A stretch of DNA of 64,000 bases from Symbiodinium natans (GCA_905221605.1 CAJNDS010002512.1:442360-506359); one strand, 5' to 3'. Shown: positions 21,800 through 30,083, counted from the first letter of the stretch. The notes: generated by a model from the sequence alone, not told the origin. Numbers and translations: made by a program.

Positions 21800-22819
21800 A
21801 TGATTAAAACATTGAAATCTGAACTAAAATTACGTCCAACGTATGATGAAATGATAGGAATGATTGAAAGTCAAGGAGACGCTTCGCGACCTTCAATTGA
21901 AAACATTATTGACAGACGAGCAACGATATTCAGAAACAATCAGTTCGGAAGTCAGTTTGACAACGTTGATTTTCTAGGATTGAAGAAGCAGGAAGAAGAC
22001 AAGGTCAAAAACGAACTGAGACAAACGCAATTAAGACAGAGGTCAATGGCAACGGGCTCATCAATGGGCGTTTTATCTGCTACAACTAGTGGCTACAATA
22101 CCCCCTTAGAAGTTGAACTGTTAGACGGACAAGAATTAAGTGATGATGAAGTAGCTAGAATACAAGCGGAAATGGACGCCTATACGCAGAGAATGCAAAA
22201 AGCACGAGACAGGGCTGTCAGTAGCGCCAGTAGCGATTTAGCAGACGTCCATTCTCAATCATTACCAGCAGGTGTTCCGGTTCATTCAATGACGTCTGAC
22301 GAAGGTAGTGATAAAATGCCAGATTTAGAGTCTGTTGAAAGTGAAGAAGAAGATGAAGGAAGCCTAACCGATAAAATAGGATTGGTAGGAGACTTTGACC
22401 CAGACAATCTTATCAATAATCAAGACGTTAAATCAACAGGCTTATTATTTCAATTGTATGTTCGCGATTTATTGTCACCCGAAATAATGGAATTAACGGA
22501 CAGACTTCCAAACGAACAGAAAAAGAAGCAGTATTTAGTTTCAATCATTGAAGGCTTGAAGGAAACAGCCGAATGGCAACAATCAGGCTTCGCCGGTAAG
22601 ACAGTTAAACAAGAAGCAAAGAAATTTAGAGAAATGAGAAAAATGATGAAAAAGAAACCTACAAATCAAGAAAGCGCTTCTTCTTCAAGTGGTGGCATTG
22701 GTTCAGCTATTGCTAGTGGAGCAAAAGCAGTAGGCAGTGCCGTTTTAAATGCAGGTAAAGAAGTTGCAAAAGACGTAGCTCTCGCAGTAGCGCAAGATGC
22801 ATTAGCAAGTATTATATAA
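21800..22819 (+). CDS. Putative virion protein with LKLRPTY N terminus and Gly/Ala-rich C terminus
   Basis: 339 aa. The start contains LKLRPTYDEM, which recurs at the start of the next gene (LKLRPTYEQM). The middle is acidic and Ser-rich (about residues 110-200) with a helical segment at about 210-260. The last 45 residues (from GGIGSAIASGAKAVGSAVLN) are a Gly/Ala-rich amphipathic or membrane-seeking helix. Such a tail recalls membrane-active internal capsid proteins such as adenovirus pVI, but no homology is claimed. Neighbours and strand suggest a late structural role. Confidence 0.7.
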   Translation: MIKTLKSELKLRPTYDEMIGMIESQGDASRPSIENIIDRRATIFRNNQFGSQFDNVDFLGLKKQEEDKVKNELRQTQLRQRSMATGSSMGVLSATTSGYNTPLEVELLDGQELSDDEVARIQAEMDAYTQRMQKARDRAVSSASSDLADVHSQSLPAGVPVHSMTSDEGSDKMPDLESVESEEEDEGSLTDKIGLVGDFDPDNLINNQDVKSTGLLFQLYVRDLLSPEIMELTDRLPNEQKKKQYLVSIIEGLKETAEWQQSGFAGKTVKQEAKKFREMRKMMKKKPTNQESASSSSGGIGSAIASGAKAVGSAVLNAGKEVAKDVALAVAQDALASII

Positions 22820-22832
22820 ACAAATATATAGA

Positions 22833-23618
22833 ATGCTTAAACTTCGCCCTACCTATGAGCAAATGTTAAAGGAAGCTAGAACGAGAAGGTTAAAAATCTT
22901 ACCGGAAAGAGAAAGAAGAAGTTTAACGGGTATTTTACTAGAAGATGTTGATTTTGATGAGTTTGATTTAAGTAATTATGATAAGAGAATAAATATTAAC
23001 AATAATGATAATCCAGATAAAGCGACACAGACGGATTTTAATTTAGCTTCTTCTTCTTCAAGTTCTTCTGTTAGTGAAAGTATGAGAACACCCGAAGAAG
23101 CTGTTAAAGAAGAACGAGATGAAGTAAGCGAAGCATCTAGTATAAGAAGCAGTCATAAATCAGTTGAGAGGGGAACAGAAAGACAAAACGAAAGAAGCTT
23201 AATGAGAAGAATGTTTGATAGTATGTTTGGAAATGATGAATATGAAGAAGGAAGAGAGGAATTACGTAGAATGAGGGAGCAACGCGAACAACGAGATGAG
23301 GAGAATGTAGAGCGTGTAGCAACAGAAGAAAGCCAAGCGAGTAGTTCTTCTTTACCGATGAACGTTAAAAAATCTTATGAACCATCATCATCTTCATCAA
23401 GTTCAAGGCGAAGTTCTGGAAGAAGTGCACTGTTGCCCATTGAAGAAGGGGCGTTAAGCGAATACGTTCAATCTAGCCCTCCGGAAACAGTTCCGAGTTC
23501 AGTGCCTTCTGATAGAACAGTTGAATATTTACAAAGTTCCCCTCCTGTTAGTGTTGCCAGTTCGGAAAGGACTATTGAATACATAAGGTCTAGGAGTTCA
23601 TCAGGAAGAAGTAGATAA
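22833..23618 (+). CDS. Putative virion protein, Ser/Glu/Arg-rich, with LKLRPTY N terminus
   Basis: 261 aa. MLKLRPTYEQM at the start repeats the motif of the preceding protein. The rest is low-complexity: Ser runs at about residues 70-82 and 185-200, an acidic/Arg helical segment around 110-155, and a C-terminal triplicate motif (EYVQSSPPETV, EYLQSSPPVSV, EYIRSRSSSG). It is likely disordered and a scaffold or internal capsid protein; function is unknown. The ATATATA box ends 3 bp before the ATG. The stop lies inside a hairpin shared with the convergent integrase gene. Confidence 0.68.
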   Translation: MLKLRPTYEQMLKEARTRRLKILPERERRSLTGILLEDVDFDEFDLSNYDKRININNNDNPDKATQTDFNLASSSSSSSVSESMRTPEEAVKEERDEVSEASSIRSSHKSVERGTERQNERSLMRRMFDSMFGNDEYEEGREELRRMREQREQRDEENVERVATEESQASSSSLPMNVKKSYEPSSSSSSSRRSSGRSALLPIEEGALSEYVQSSPPETVPSSVPSDRTVEYLQSSPPVSVASSERTIEYIRSRSSSGRSR

Positions 23619-23649
23619 GCAATAATATTATTGATATTATTGTCTATCT
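23613..23649. terminator. Long hairpin between convergent genes
   Basis: CAATAATAT (23620-23628) pairs with ATATTATTG (23634-23642), and the stem extends outward to 23613 and 23649 with one wobble and one mismatch. It lies between the stop codons of the 261-aa gene (plus) and the integrase (minus), so it could serve both. Confidence 0.6.
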
Positions 23650-23679
23650 TTTTTAACACCTTTAATAATTATCTCAAAG

Positions 23680-24594
23680 TTAAACTTTCAATAATTCGTG
23701 GCGTAAATAGCCTCTGTTACCATCATCCAAAAAATAATAGGTCTGACCTAACTTATCGTCAATTCGGGTTATTTCTTGAACTGCTTTTAGCCAGTGGCTA
23801 CTTCTTTCTTTTTCGGATATTCCTTTCTTTCTCATAACTTTCACCTTATCGCCCTTGTGAAGGTCAGGATAAGTTCTGCTTCTTTTTGCTTGTAAGCCTA
23901 TATTCAATTTCACTTCAAGCTGATTTTTTGGTAGCCGTGCATCTTTCGGAGTGAATTTGGTTGCAGAATGAACGTCTTTATTATTGTATGTAAGCATTAT
24001 TTCAAATATGTAGTCCGTCCATTGGATGTTTTCTTTTCCCTTTTTTTCATCCGCTTCTACTCGTTTGAATAGTTTGTCTTTAAAGGTTCTTATTAGTCTC
24101 TCGGCGAAGGCAGGGTGCCCTCTTGTTCTGTGAAGCTCTATCTTTTCTTTTGTTAGGTATTCATTTACAACTTGACTATTCAAACTTCCCTCGTCGTCGC
24201 CGTAAAGAAGTTCTGGTTTCTTATCCATTTTATTTAGTCCCTCCATCATTCCCGCTAGAAAGTCGGGTGGCTCTTTGCTTTTGATAGGAACAACAACTGC
24301 ATATTTGGAGAAAACATCTATCAGCACCAAGCCTACATTGAATTTTTGATTTTCAAGGTCTTTCTTGGAAATAAAGAACAAATCAATTTGAAAAGTATGA
24401 TAAGCATACGGAGCGACGAAGGAGTTTTGTCCGCGCGGTTTTCTTTTCTCTTCAATGTTGTTTTTAAAAAATTCTTCCACGTCTTGCATTGTTATAGTTT
24501 TATCCTTCTTTTTTGCATCTTCTAGGGTTGTTTTCTTGCTTCCAAAACCGCTTTTATCATAATAAATATTCGCTATAATTTCTTGCTTAGACAT
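23680..24594 (-). CDS. Retroviral-type DDE integrase (rve family)
   Basis: 304 aa from ATG 24594; an upstream in-frame GTG/ATG extension would overlap the helicase gene and is rejected. The catalytic core has FQIDLFF (Asp71), the strand FNVGLVLIDVFSKYAVVVP, LLYGDDEGSL (Asp133/134) and AFAERLIRTFKD (Glu165), giving the D,D,E triad with about 31 residues between the last two. The C-terminal third (LHKGDKVKVMRKK...W) resembles the SH3-like domain of polinton integrases. It would catalyse insertion of the viral DNA into host chromosomes and explains the integrated state. The gene directly follows the helicase on the same strand. Confidence 0.88.
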   Translation of the reverse strand: MSKQEIIANIYYDKSGFGSKKTTLEDAKKKDKTITMQDVEEFFKNNIEEKRKPRGQNSFVAPYAYHTFQIDLFFISKKDLENQKFNVGLVLIDVFSKYAVVVPIKSKEPPDFLAGMMEGLNKMDKKPELLYGDDEGSLNSQVVNEYLTKEKIELHRTRGHPAFAERLIRTFKDKLFKRVEADEKKGKENIQWTDYIFEIMLTYNNKDVHSATKFTPKDARLPKNQLEVKLNIGLQAKRSRTYPDLHKGDKVKVMRKKGISEKERSSHWLKAVQEITRIDDKLGQTYYFLDDGNRGYLRHELLKV

Positions 24595-24617
24595 TAAAAT
24601 AAGCAAGAAATTATTTT

Positions 24618-27600
24618 TTAACAAGAACTGCAATTGCAATAAGTGCAGTAGGCTATACAATTGTCGGTCGTGTGGCTCATCTCGTTGTCTTTCCGCTGTG
24701 CCGTGAAATCCGTAGATATACAACCAGAATTGACGTCAATGTCAAACTGCTTACCGCATTTCTGGCAGTTTCCGCATAATCTTTCAAAACACCATTCGGT
24801 AGTAATGTAGGACTTTGATTTTATATCTCTTCCTGCTTTTTTGTCCTGCTGTTTGTATCCTTCCACCTTGTTTTTTAAGTAGTTTGTCAAAAAGTTTTGT
24901 TTAATTTCTGCGAGTTGCCCGTCGTCTAGGTAAAAATACACTTGCTTAAAATCTCTACACCTCGTAATTGCAGTCCAAAGCCACTGTCGCGTTATTAGCT
25001 TTATGTTCCATTCGTGTATTGTTATTCTGTCTCCTATTGAAGCCCCTTGACAAGAATGACAGGTGGCACAATAACCATATCTGAAATGATTGTTTAAAAT
25101 CTTTTCTTCCACTAGGTGTTTCGTTTTTTCCTTTATGTCTTGGATTACGTATTTGTCGTCTATATGGTGAAGGATTTTATACCTGATATTAACGTTAAAT
25201 TTCATTCCTTCCTTTTGTAGATACTTACGGCATATCATTATCTCGCCTACTTCGTATTTGGACGCCTCGCCAGAGGCTCGCGAGCTTCGCGACGTCTTGC
25301 CTAGCTTCTGCCTAACATCCTTAGCTACTGCATCGCATCGGGCATTGGTGTAGGCTATGTTGTTAGGGCTCGTTAGGGTGCTGTTGGTGAATTGGAAGTA
25401 TTTGTGCGCTATGGTTTCAATAGGCAGTTTATTTAGCCAGAAGTCGTTGTAAAGACGGTTCATTGTTTCTCTGTCCTTCTCTCCTACCCTCTTACATATT
25501 TCTAGAAAGATGTCATTATTAAAAATAATATTTATACAGTTGTCGGCATAAGTATCATATGGCTGTGTGTTGGATAAGTCATTTATTGGTGGGAGTTGCA
25601 ATGTATCACCTGTTCCGATAATAATTTTTTCTTTTTTGTATCTGATGGTGAATTCCCTTATCTTGTTTAGGATGTAGGCGTTTGCCATATAAACCTCGTC
25701 GAAAACAATAACACTATATTCAGAATGGTCGTAATAGGGAAGTTCGTCGCCCTTATGAACCGGAATACTGAAAAATCTGTTTAGGGTAACGGCTTCGCAT
25801 TTGATTTCTTGTATTTGGCGGTTGTTAGGAACAACGAAAAGAACGTTGTAATTTAGCTTTTGGAAGTGTTCGCAGATATAAGATTTTCCAGAGCCAGCGT
25901 ATTTAGCGCGTATCATACAGGGGTTGTTTTCTATGATTTGGTGACAGATAGCTTCGGTGTTCCATTCGTCGGCTATGTTTAGGCGGTTGTTGTTAAAGAT
26001 TGGTATGTCGTGTTTTATGTTTAATCTGTATTTGTAAGGTTCAGTCGGAAAGTTGATTTCCTTGTCGGTTTCAGCTCTCCATCCTCCGACTTGGTTGTTG
26101 AAGGCAATGAGCTTCTTGGCTTTTGTCAGGTGATTTTTATTGATGACGAAGGCGTCTGACTTTACACTGAATATTTCTATGTTGTGTTTTGTTAAGGTGT
26201 TGTAGGTGTTATACATATCATAATTGTGATTTTGAAGAAGAAGTTCTTTGATATAACGAAAGCCATTGGTTAGGGTTCTTTGTTTTGAGACGTTCAGTAT
26301 ATAATATTTATCAGTATATTTTGTGAAAAGAGTTCCGTCTTCGTCGTCTGTCAATTCGCCTTCTTCAATGACAAACACCCTACCCTCATAAATGTTTCTG
26401 TAATATAGCGCCTCTTCTAGACTGTTGAAGGATATTGACTTTTGCTTTTTATTGGTGGATTTTTCCAATAATCCGAAATTTACATTGGCTATTGTCTTTT
26501 TGATTTTGGCGTCTTGCTTGGGCTTGTCGCTTATTTTGGTGTTCCAGAGCTCGGTAACGATATTTTCGTAATCCACTTCGTGAATGTGCGAGGGTTGCTT
26601 GTGGTAGTGTATTTTTACAGTTTTTTCTTCAAGGCGTTTAAGAAACATTCCATATACGAGGTTGAACTTTTTGTTGAAAAAAAGGTTGCCCTTTGATGCT
26701 TCCACTAGGTATAGGTTCAACTCTTGTAATTCTTCATTTTGGTAAGGCTTCCATATGTCAAACTCGGTAAAGACAGGTATGTGTGTAATTTTGGAAAAGG
26801 CTTTCGTGAAAGCTTTTGTTCTGTCAATTTCTACGGTCTCGTTTGTGGAGTTGTTTTTGAAATATCCGCTTGGCACTATGGTTCGGGCTTCGTCTAAAAT
26901 ATCTATGTCGGTCTGGCTATAATATGACTTGTGGGCATCGTTGAAGATTTTCTTGTTGAAGTTAAACATTTCCCGATTCATATCGTTGAAAAGATTTTCG
27001 TTTTCTACTGATACGTCTTCGTCTATACTGTGCGTTGATAAGTTTTGTAGCTTGATTGTGTAGGTGATTTCTTGCTTTTTGCTTTTTATCTTCCAATTTA
27101 CTTTCAGTTCTGTCATCGTTCCCGCTTGATATTTGATGAAGGGCTCGTAACCTGCCATTTTTAGTTCGTGGAAGAGTTTTACGAGGTCATTATCTTTATG
27201 AACTAATGTATATTCTGCTTTTTCTGTGTATTTCAAAAGGTCGTTTGCTGTCTCTATCATATGGCATTCAGGGGGCTCTTCTCTGTCGCTTATAAAATAA
27301 TTGCTACTGATTTTCAGATTGAAGTTGTTTTGGGTGTTCTCATTCATTGTTTTTTTGATGCTTTTCAGGTCTCTGTTTATGGTGTAGACGTGGTTGTTCT
27401 TGATGAGCCCGAAGAAGCCTTTCGTGTGTTTATGGTAGTCGGGTGGGTCAAAGGAATAAATAAGCTTCCCGTTAAAGTCAAAAAGACGCGCCGTTATGTT
27501 AAATGTCTTGAAGACGTTTTCCATTTGTGTCGTGGTTGCACCTTTGTTTTTAAACTCTTCTTCTGTTGTGTTTAGAAGTTCTAGCATATGTTGTCGGGTT

Positions 27601-28511
27601 AAGGTTTTGGAAAGGGAGCCCCTCTTGTGTCTCATAAGGTCGGGGTAATGGTCTAGAAGAGAATTTATCCAACATTCGTTTTCGGTATAGTGCTTTTTTG
27701 CGAGTGCTTCTTTTATTGTTGAGTAGCTGGGGTCAATCTCAGTTTCTATATATTTGTTATATATGGATATGTTTGTAGCATCTCGTAAGTTTTGATTTTC
27801 TGGCGGTTGAGCTTCGCCTTCTGCGACGTTGGCACTTTCAATTCTTATTGCATTTATGTATTGATACATATCACCCTTCGCCATATCATTAAATTCTGGG
27901 TCAGTTCTTAATATTAACATAAGGCGCTTAAAAAGGAATTTATCATATTCTTTTGTTATTCTCCGTTTTATGACGGTCTCTATAAAGTCGTTTGCTTTTA
28001 CTTGCGCTTCTCTCTGTGCTGGATTAAGTAGCGGATAATAATTTCTGCCATTGACTTCAAAAGCTCGTTTTTTTCCCGAGCGGTTCTGCGTTGAAAGAAG
28101 CATATATTTAATGGAATACGTTTTGCGATTTTTGAAAAGCTCTTTTGTTTTGGATACAACATTTCTCAAAGGTTGTTTCCCGAAAATGCGCCTTAAAACT
28201 TTTATCTGCTTTCCTTCCCTAGCTTTTTCGGCTGTTTTGTTCATTCGTTCCGATAACGGGGCTTTTGATTCAAACTTTTCTATGGCTTTTTCTGCTTTTT
28301 TAATGCCTCTTGTTTTTTCTTTTTGAGTTCCTGTGGTCATTTCGTTGATGAGTTTTTCGGCTGTTTTGAAAATTGAAAGTTGGCGGTTCTCGTATAAATC
28401 AACTATTTGATTAACTTTGGTAATAACGTTTTTAGGTGCTTTTGTTTCTATTAATCGCTGTCTCTTGTTATTTAGGTGTTTAATATTGTCACGTATAGCC
28501 TTTCTAGTCAT
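24618..28511 (-). CDS. Inactivated family-B DNA polymerase-SF1 helicase fusion with HNH-like tail
   Basis: 1297 aa from ATG 28511, preceded by AATCTAGATT. Residues 1-250 are charged and helical. About 275-390 (NECWINSLLDHY ... YTINRD) is a domain common to PLV replication proteins. The PolB-like part has motif A at 561-568 (EIDRTKAF), a motif B-like segment at about 674-685 (IANVNFGLLEK) and motif C at 782-790, where the usual D-T-D is K-S-D, so polymerase catalysis is probably lost. The SF1 helicase has Walker A AGSGKS (about 872-877), Walker B VIVFDE (about 934-939), GTGDTLQLPP (motif III) and a late HSCQGAS and TAITR (motifs V and VI). Residues about 1240-1297 form an HNH-like Cys/His module. 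Likely the replication initiator/helicase. Confidence 0.9.
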   Translation of the reverse strand: MTRKAIRDNIKHLNNKRQRLIETKAPKNVITKVNQIVDLYENRQLSIFKTAEKLINEMTTGTQKEKTRGIKKAEKAIEKFESKAPLSERMNKTAEKAREGKQIKVLRRIFGKQPLRNVVSKTKELFKNRKTYSIKYMLLSTQNRSGKKRAFEVNGRNYYPLLNPAQREAQVKANDFIETVIKRRITKEYDKFLFKRLMLILRTDPEFNDMAKGDMYQYINAIRIESANVAEGEAQPPENQNLRDATNISIYNKYIETEIDPSYSTIKEALAKKHYTENECWINSLLDHYPDLMRHKRGSLSKTLTRQHMLELLNTTEEEFKNKGATTTQMENVFKTFNITARLFDFNGKLIYSFDPPDYHKHTKGFFGLIKNNHVYTINRDLKSIKKTMNENTQNNFNLKISSNYFISDREEPPECHMIETANDLLKYTEKAEYTLVHKDNDLVKLFHELKMAGYEPFIKYQAGTMTELKVNWKIKSKKQEITYTIKLQNLSTHSIDEDVSVENENLFNDMNREMFNFNKKIFNDAHKSYYSQTDIDILDEARTIVPSGYFKNNSTNETVEIDRTKAFTKAFSKITHIPVFTEFDIWKPYQNEELQELNLYLVEASKGNLFFNKKFNLVYGMFLKRLEEKTVKIHYHKQPSHIHEVDYENIVTELWNTKISDKPKQDAKIKKTIANVNFGLLEKSTNKKQKSISFNSLEEALYYRNIYEGRVFVIEEGELTDDEDGTLFTKYTDKYYILNVSKQRTLTNGFRYIKELLLQNHNYDMYNTYNTLTKHNIEIFSVKSDAFVINKNHLTKAKKLIAFNNQVGGWRAETDKEINFPTEPYKYRLNIKHDIPIFNNNRLNIADEWNTEAICHQIIENNPCMIRAKYAGSGKSYICEHFQKLNYNVLFVVPNNRQIQEIKCEAVTLNRFFSIPVHKGDELPYYDHSEYSVIVFDEVYMANAYILNKIREFTIRYKKEKIIIGTGDTLQLPPINDLSNTQPYDTYADNCINIIFNNDIFLEICKRVGEKDRETMNRLYNDFWLNKLPIETIAHKYFQFTNSTLTSPNNIAYTNARCDAVAKDVRQKLGKTSRSSRASGEASKYEVGEIMICRKYLQKEGMKFNVNIRYKILHHIDDKYVIQDIKEKTKHLVEEKILNNHFRYGYCATCHSCQGASIGDRITIHEWNIKLITRQWLWTAITRCRDFKQVYFYLDDGQLAEIKQNFLTNYLKNKVEGYKQQDKKAGRDIKSKSYITTEWCFERLCGNCQKCGKQFDIDVNSGCISTDFTAQRKDNEMSHTTDNCIAYCTYCNCSSC

Positions 28512-28516
28512 AATGT

Positions 28517-28526
28517 AATCTAGATT
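28517..28526 (-). promoter_or_regulatory. AATCTAGATT palindrome upstream of the helicase gene
   Basis: This perfect 10-bp palindrome contains TCTA on both strands and ends 5 bp before the ATG at 28511. An AATATATT stretch lies just upstream. It could be a promoter or an operator; the role is inferred. Confidence 0.4.
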
Positions 28527-28644
28527 AAAATATATTGTTTTTTTTTCTTTAAATAGTTTCTCCTTAGTCTCCTGCTTTGATTTTAGTTTGCTGGTCTTTG
28601 TTAAATGACTTAAAGACAAAACGCCTATATATAGTAAGCATAAA

Positions 28645-28893
28645 ATGACTGCAATGAAGAAGCCCGAGGATTTGACACTGGACGAGGTTAGGGAGCAAAT
28701 GGCGCTGTATCAGAGGTTATATTATAAGCTGAGAATGCAAGACCCTGATTATGCAACCGCGCTAAGAGAGAGGAAAAGGTTAAGCAAGCAAAGGATTAAG
28801 GAAGCGAAGGGAGGGCAGGTTAAAATGCTTCCTAATCAAAAGTATAGTATGGAGAATATGGCTGTTATTAAGCCGAATAAGGTTGAGGAATGA
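28645..28893 (+). CDS. Small basic helical protein, unrecognised
   Basis: 82 aa, Lys/Arg-rich, with an LTLDEVREQMALYQRLYYKL helix at about residues 10-30 and a basic RERKRLSKQRIKEAK segment at about 47-62. No family recognised; a DNA-binding role is possible from charge only. It diverges from the helicase gene, with a TATATATA stretch 12-20 bp before its ATG. A perfect 15-bp hairpin begins at its stop codon, supporting it as a real transcription unit. Confidence 0.65.
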   Translation: MTAMKKPEDLTLDEVREQMALYQRLYYKLRMQDPDYATALRERKRLSKQRIKEAKGGQVKMLPNQKYSMENMAVIKPNKVEE

Positions 28894-28930
28894 AAATAAT
28901 TGTTATAGTAAATATTATAACAATTATTTT
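28893..28930 (+). terminator. 15-bp perfect hairpin at the stop of the 82-aa gene
   Basis: AAAATAATTGTTATA (28893-28907) pairs perfectly with 28916-28930 around the 8-nt loop GTAAATAT. It starts at the last base of the stop codon and is the strongest hairpin of the element. Confidence 0.7.
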
Positions 28931-28940
28931 GGATGTGAGG

Positions 28941-29137
28941 TTGATGTAAGGGCTACACCGATTTAGTGTAGGGTCTACACCGATTTAGTGTAGGGTCTAC
29001 ACCGATTTAGTGTAGGGTCTACACCGATTTAGTGTAGGGTCTACACCGATTTAGTGTAGGGTCTACACCGATTTAGTGTAGGGTCTACACCGATTTAGTG
29101 TAGGGTCTACACCGATTTGATGTAAGGGCTACATCAA
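28941..29137. repeat. 22-bp tandem array, family 1 (CTACACCGATTTAGTGTAGGGT)
   Basis: Eight copies start at 28953 and repeat every 22 bp to 29128. Each unit contains the inverted arms CTACAC and GTGTAG around CGATTTA. The array is bounded on both sides by the variant TTGATGTAAGGGCTACA; the right one completes a perfect 8-bp hairpin (29117-29124 with 29130-29137). The region is gene-free. Confidence 0.92.
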
Positions 29138-29139
29138 GT

Positions 29140-29205
29140 AGGGGTATTGGCTCATTTCAATAGGGGTATTGGCTCATTTCAATAGGGGTATTGGCTCATT
29201 TCAAT
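29140..29205. repeat. 22-bp tandem array, family 2 (AGGGGTATTGGCTCATTTCAAT)
   Basis: Three identical copies, each with the short inverted arms TATTG and CAATA. It directly follows family 1 in the same 22-bp period but has unrelated sequence apart from the G run. Confidence 0.92.
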
Positions 29206-29206
29206 A

Positions 29207-29384
29207 GGGGGCTTTGCGGTTGCACTGCGGGGGCTTTGCGGTTGCACTGCGGGGGCTTTGCGGTTGCACTGCGGGGGCTTTGCGGTTGCACTGCGGGGGC
29301 TTTGCGGTTGCACTGCGGGGGCTTTGCGGTTGCACTGCGGGGGCTTTGCGGTTGCAACTGTCGGGGCTTTGCGGTTGCTTTGTA
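29207..29384. repeat. 22-bp tandem array, family 3 (GGGGGCTTTGCGGTTGCACTGC)
   Basis: Six identical copies (29207-29338) are followed by two diverged ones. It is GC-rich in an AT-rich element. Open frames through it are only translations of the repeat. Confidence 0.92.
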
Positions 29385-29433
29385 GGGGTTTAGGCGAAGT
29401 GGCTTAAAGAGAAGGCGACATATAATATTAAGA

Positions 29434-29853
29434 ATGGAAGAGAACAAGCAAAAATGTAAAAGATGCAAGAAGCTGTGTGATAAAGATTTATTTGAAGGCT
29501 TTAAAACCTGTATTAACTGCCGTGAAAGGGCAAGGGAAAATGCTAGTGTGTATCGTGACAAATACAGAGAAGAAATTAACCGTAAAAAGCGTGAGAAGTA
29601 TTCACCAAACGGAACAATCTACTGTGAAGCCTGTGGCGTTAGAATAAGACCCGAAATTTATGACGAACACGTGTTGAAACCTAATCATTACCTTGCCGTA
29701 GAAATGATAATAAAAAGCCGTGAGAGAGCGATAAAGTTATTATCAGAAGATGAAGAGTTTTTACAAAAGCTTCCAGAAGATATCAGAAACGACAAGGACA
29801 AGCTACGAGAAAGAATTTTACGTGGCTTACCAGATAGATATAGAATGTATTAG
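29434..29853 (+). CDS. Zinc-finger protein related to the tails of the viral GIY-YIG proteins
   Basis: 139 aa. The N-terminal cluster C8-x2-C11 ... CINC (about 28-31) looks like the zinc ribbon often found beside HNH nucleases. A short YREEINRKKREKY helical segment follows, then CEACGVRIRPEIYDEH...NH (C2H2-like). The repeat-plus-finger tail resembles that of the GIY-YIG proteins, but no nuclease motif is present. It could be a DNA-binding regulator or a remnant of a homing nuclease. It lies next to the 22-bp arrays; whether it binds them is unknown. A hairpin follows the stop. Confidence 0.7.
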   Translation: MEENKQKCKRCKKLCDKDLFEGFKTCINCRERARENASVYRDKYREEINRKKREKYSPNGTIYCEACGVRIRPEIYDEHVLKPNHYLAVEMIIKSRERAIKLLSEDEEFLQKLPEDIRNDKDKLRERILRGLPDRYRMY

Positions 29854-29857
29854 TTAG

Positions 29858-29883
29858 TTTTCATAATATTTAAATTATGAAAA
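29858..29883 (+). terminator. 10-bp hairpin after the first Zn-finger gene
   Basis: TTTTCATAAT (29858-29867) pairs with 29874-29883 around ATTTAA, and the stem can extend outward by a G-T wobble and further A-T pairs. It begins 5 bp after the stop codon. Confidence 0.6.
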
Positions 29884-29924
29884 TTAAATAAGGTTCACGC
29901 CCGAGTTCGCTTGGGTGGGGTTTG

Positions 29925-30083
29925 GGTAAGATTTTGGGTTAGGGGCTTTGGTATTGGGGGTTTGGGGTTGATAGGAGAATTGGTAAGGGTTTTTGGTTGG
30001 GGCTTTTGGAAGTTGAGGGTATAGGATAATTGGGTAAGATTGTTTGGTTGGGGCTTTTGGATGTTTGGGGTATAGGATAATTG
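29925..30083. repeat. Three tandem G/T-rich units of about 51-59 bp
   Basis: Each unit has the form GGTAAG...TTTGG..GGGGCTTT..., ending TATAGGATAATTG in the last two copies (about 29925, 29982 and 30031). The plus strand has many runs of 3-5 G. It fills the space between the two Zn-finger genes. Confidence 0.75.

Noticed and set aside
24595-24723. N-terminal extension of the integrase
   Set aside because: It would overlap the end of the helicase gene and has no integrase character; the ATG at 24594 fits the gene boundary.
28512-28619. TTG-started N-terminal extension of the helicase fusion
   Set aside because: An ATG at 28511 with a promoter-like palindrome directly upstream is the better start.
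28941-29384. CRISPR array
   Set aside because: The units are contiguous 22-bp tandem copies with no unique spacers, no cas genes are present, and the setting is a eukaryotic virus.
29191-29561. Frames through the GC-rich 22-bp repeat on both strands
   Set aside because: They are translations of family 3 repeats, and the minus-strand one also covers the Zn-finger gene at 29434.
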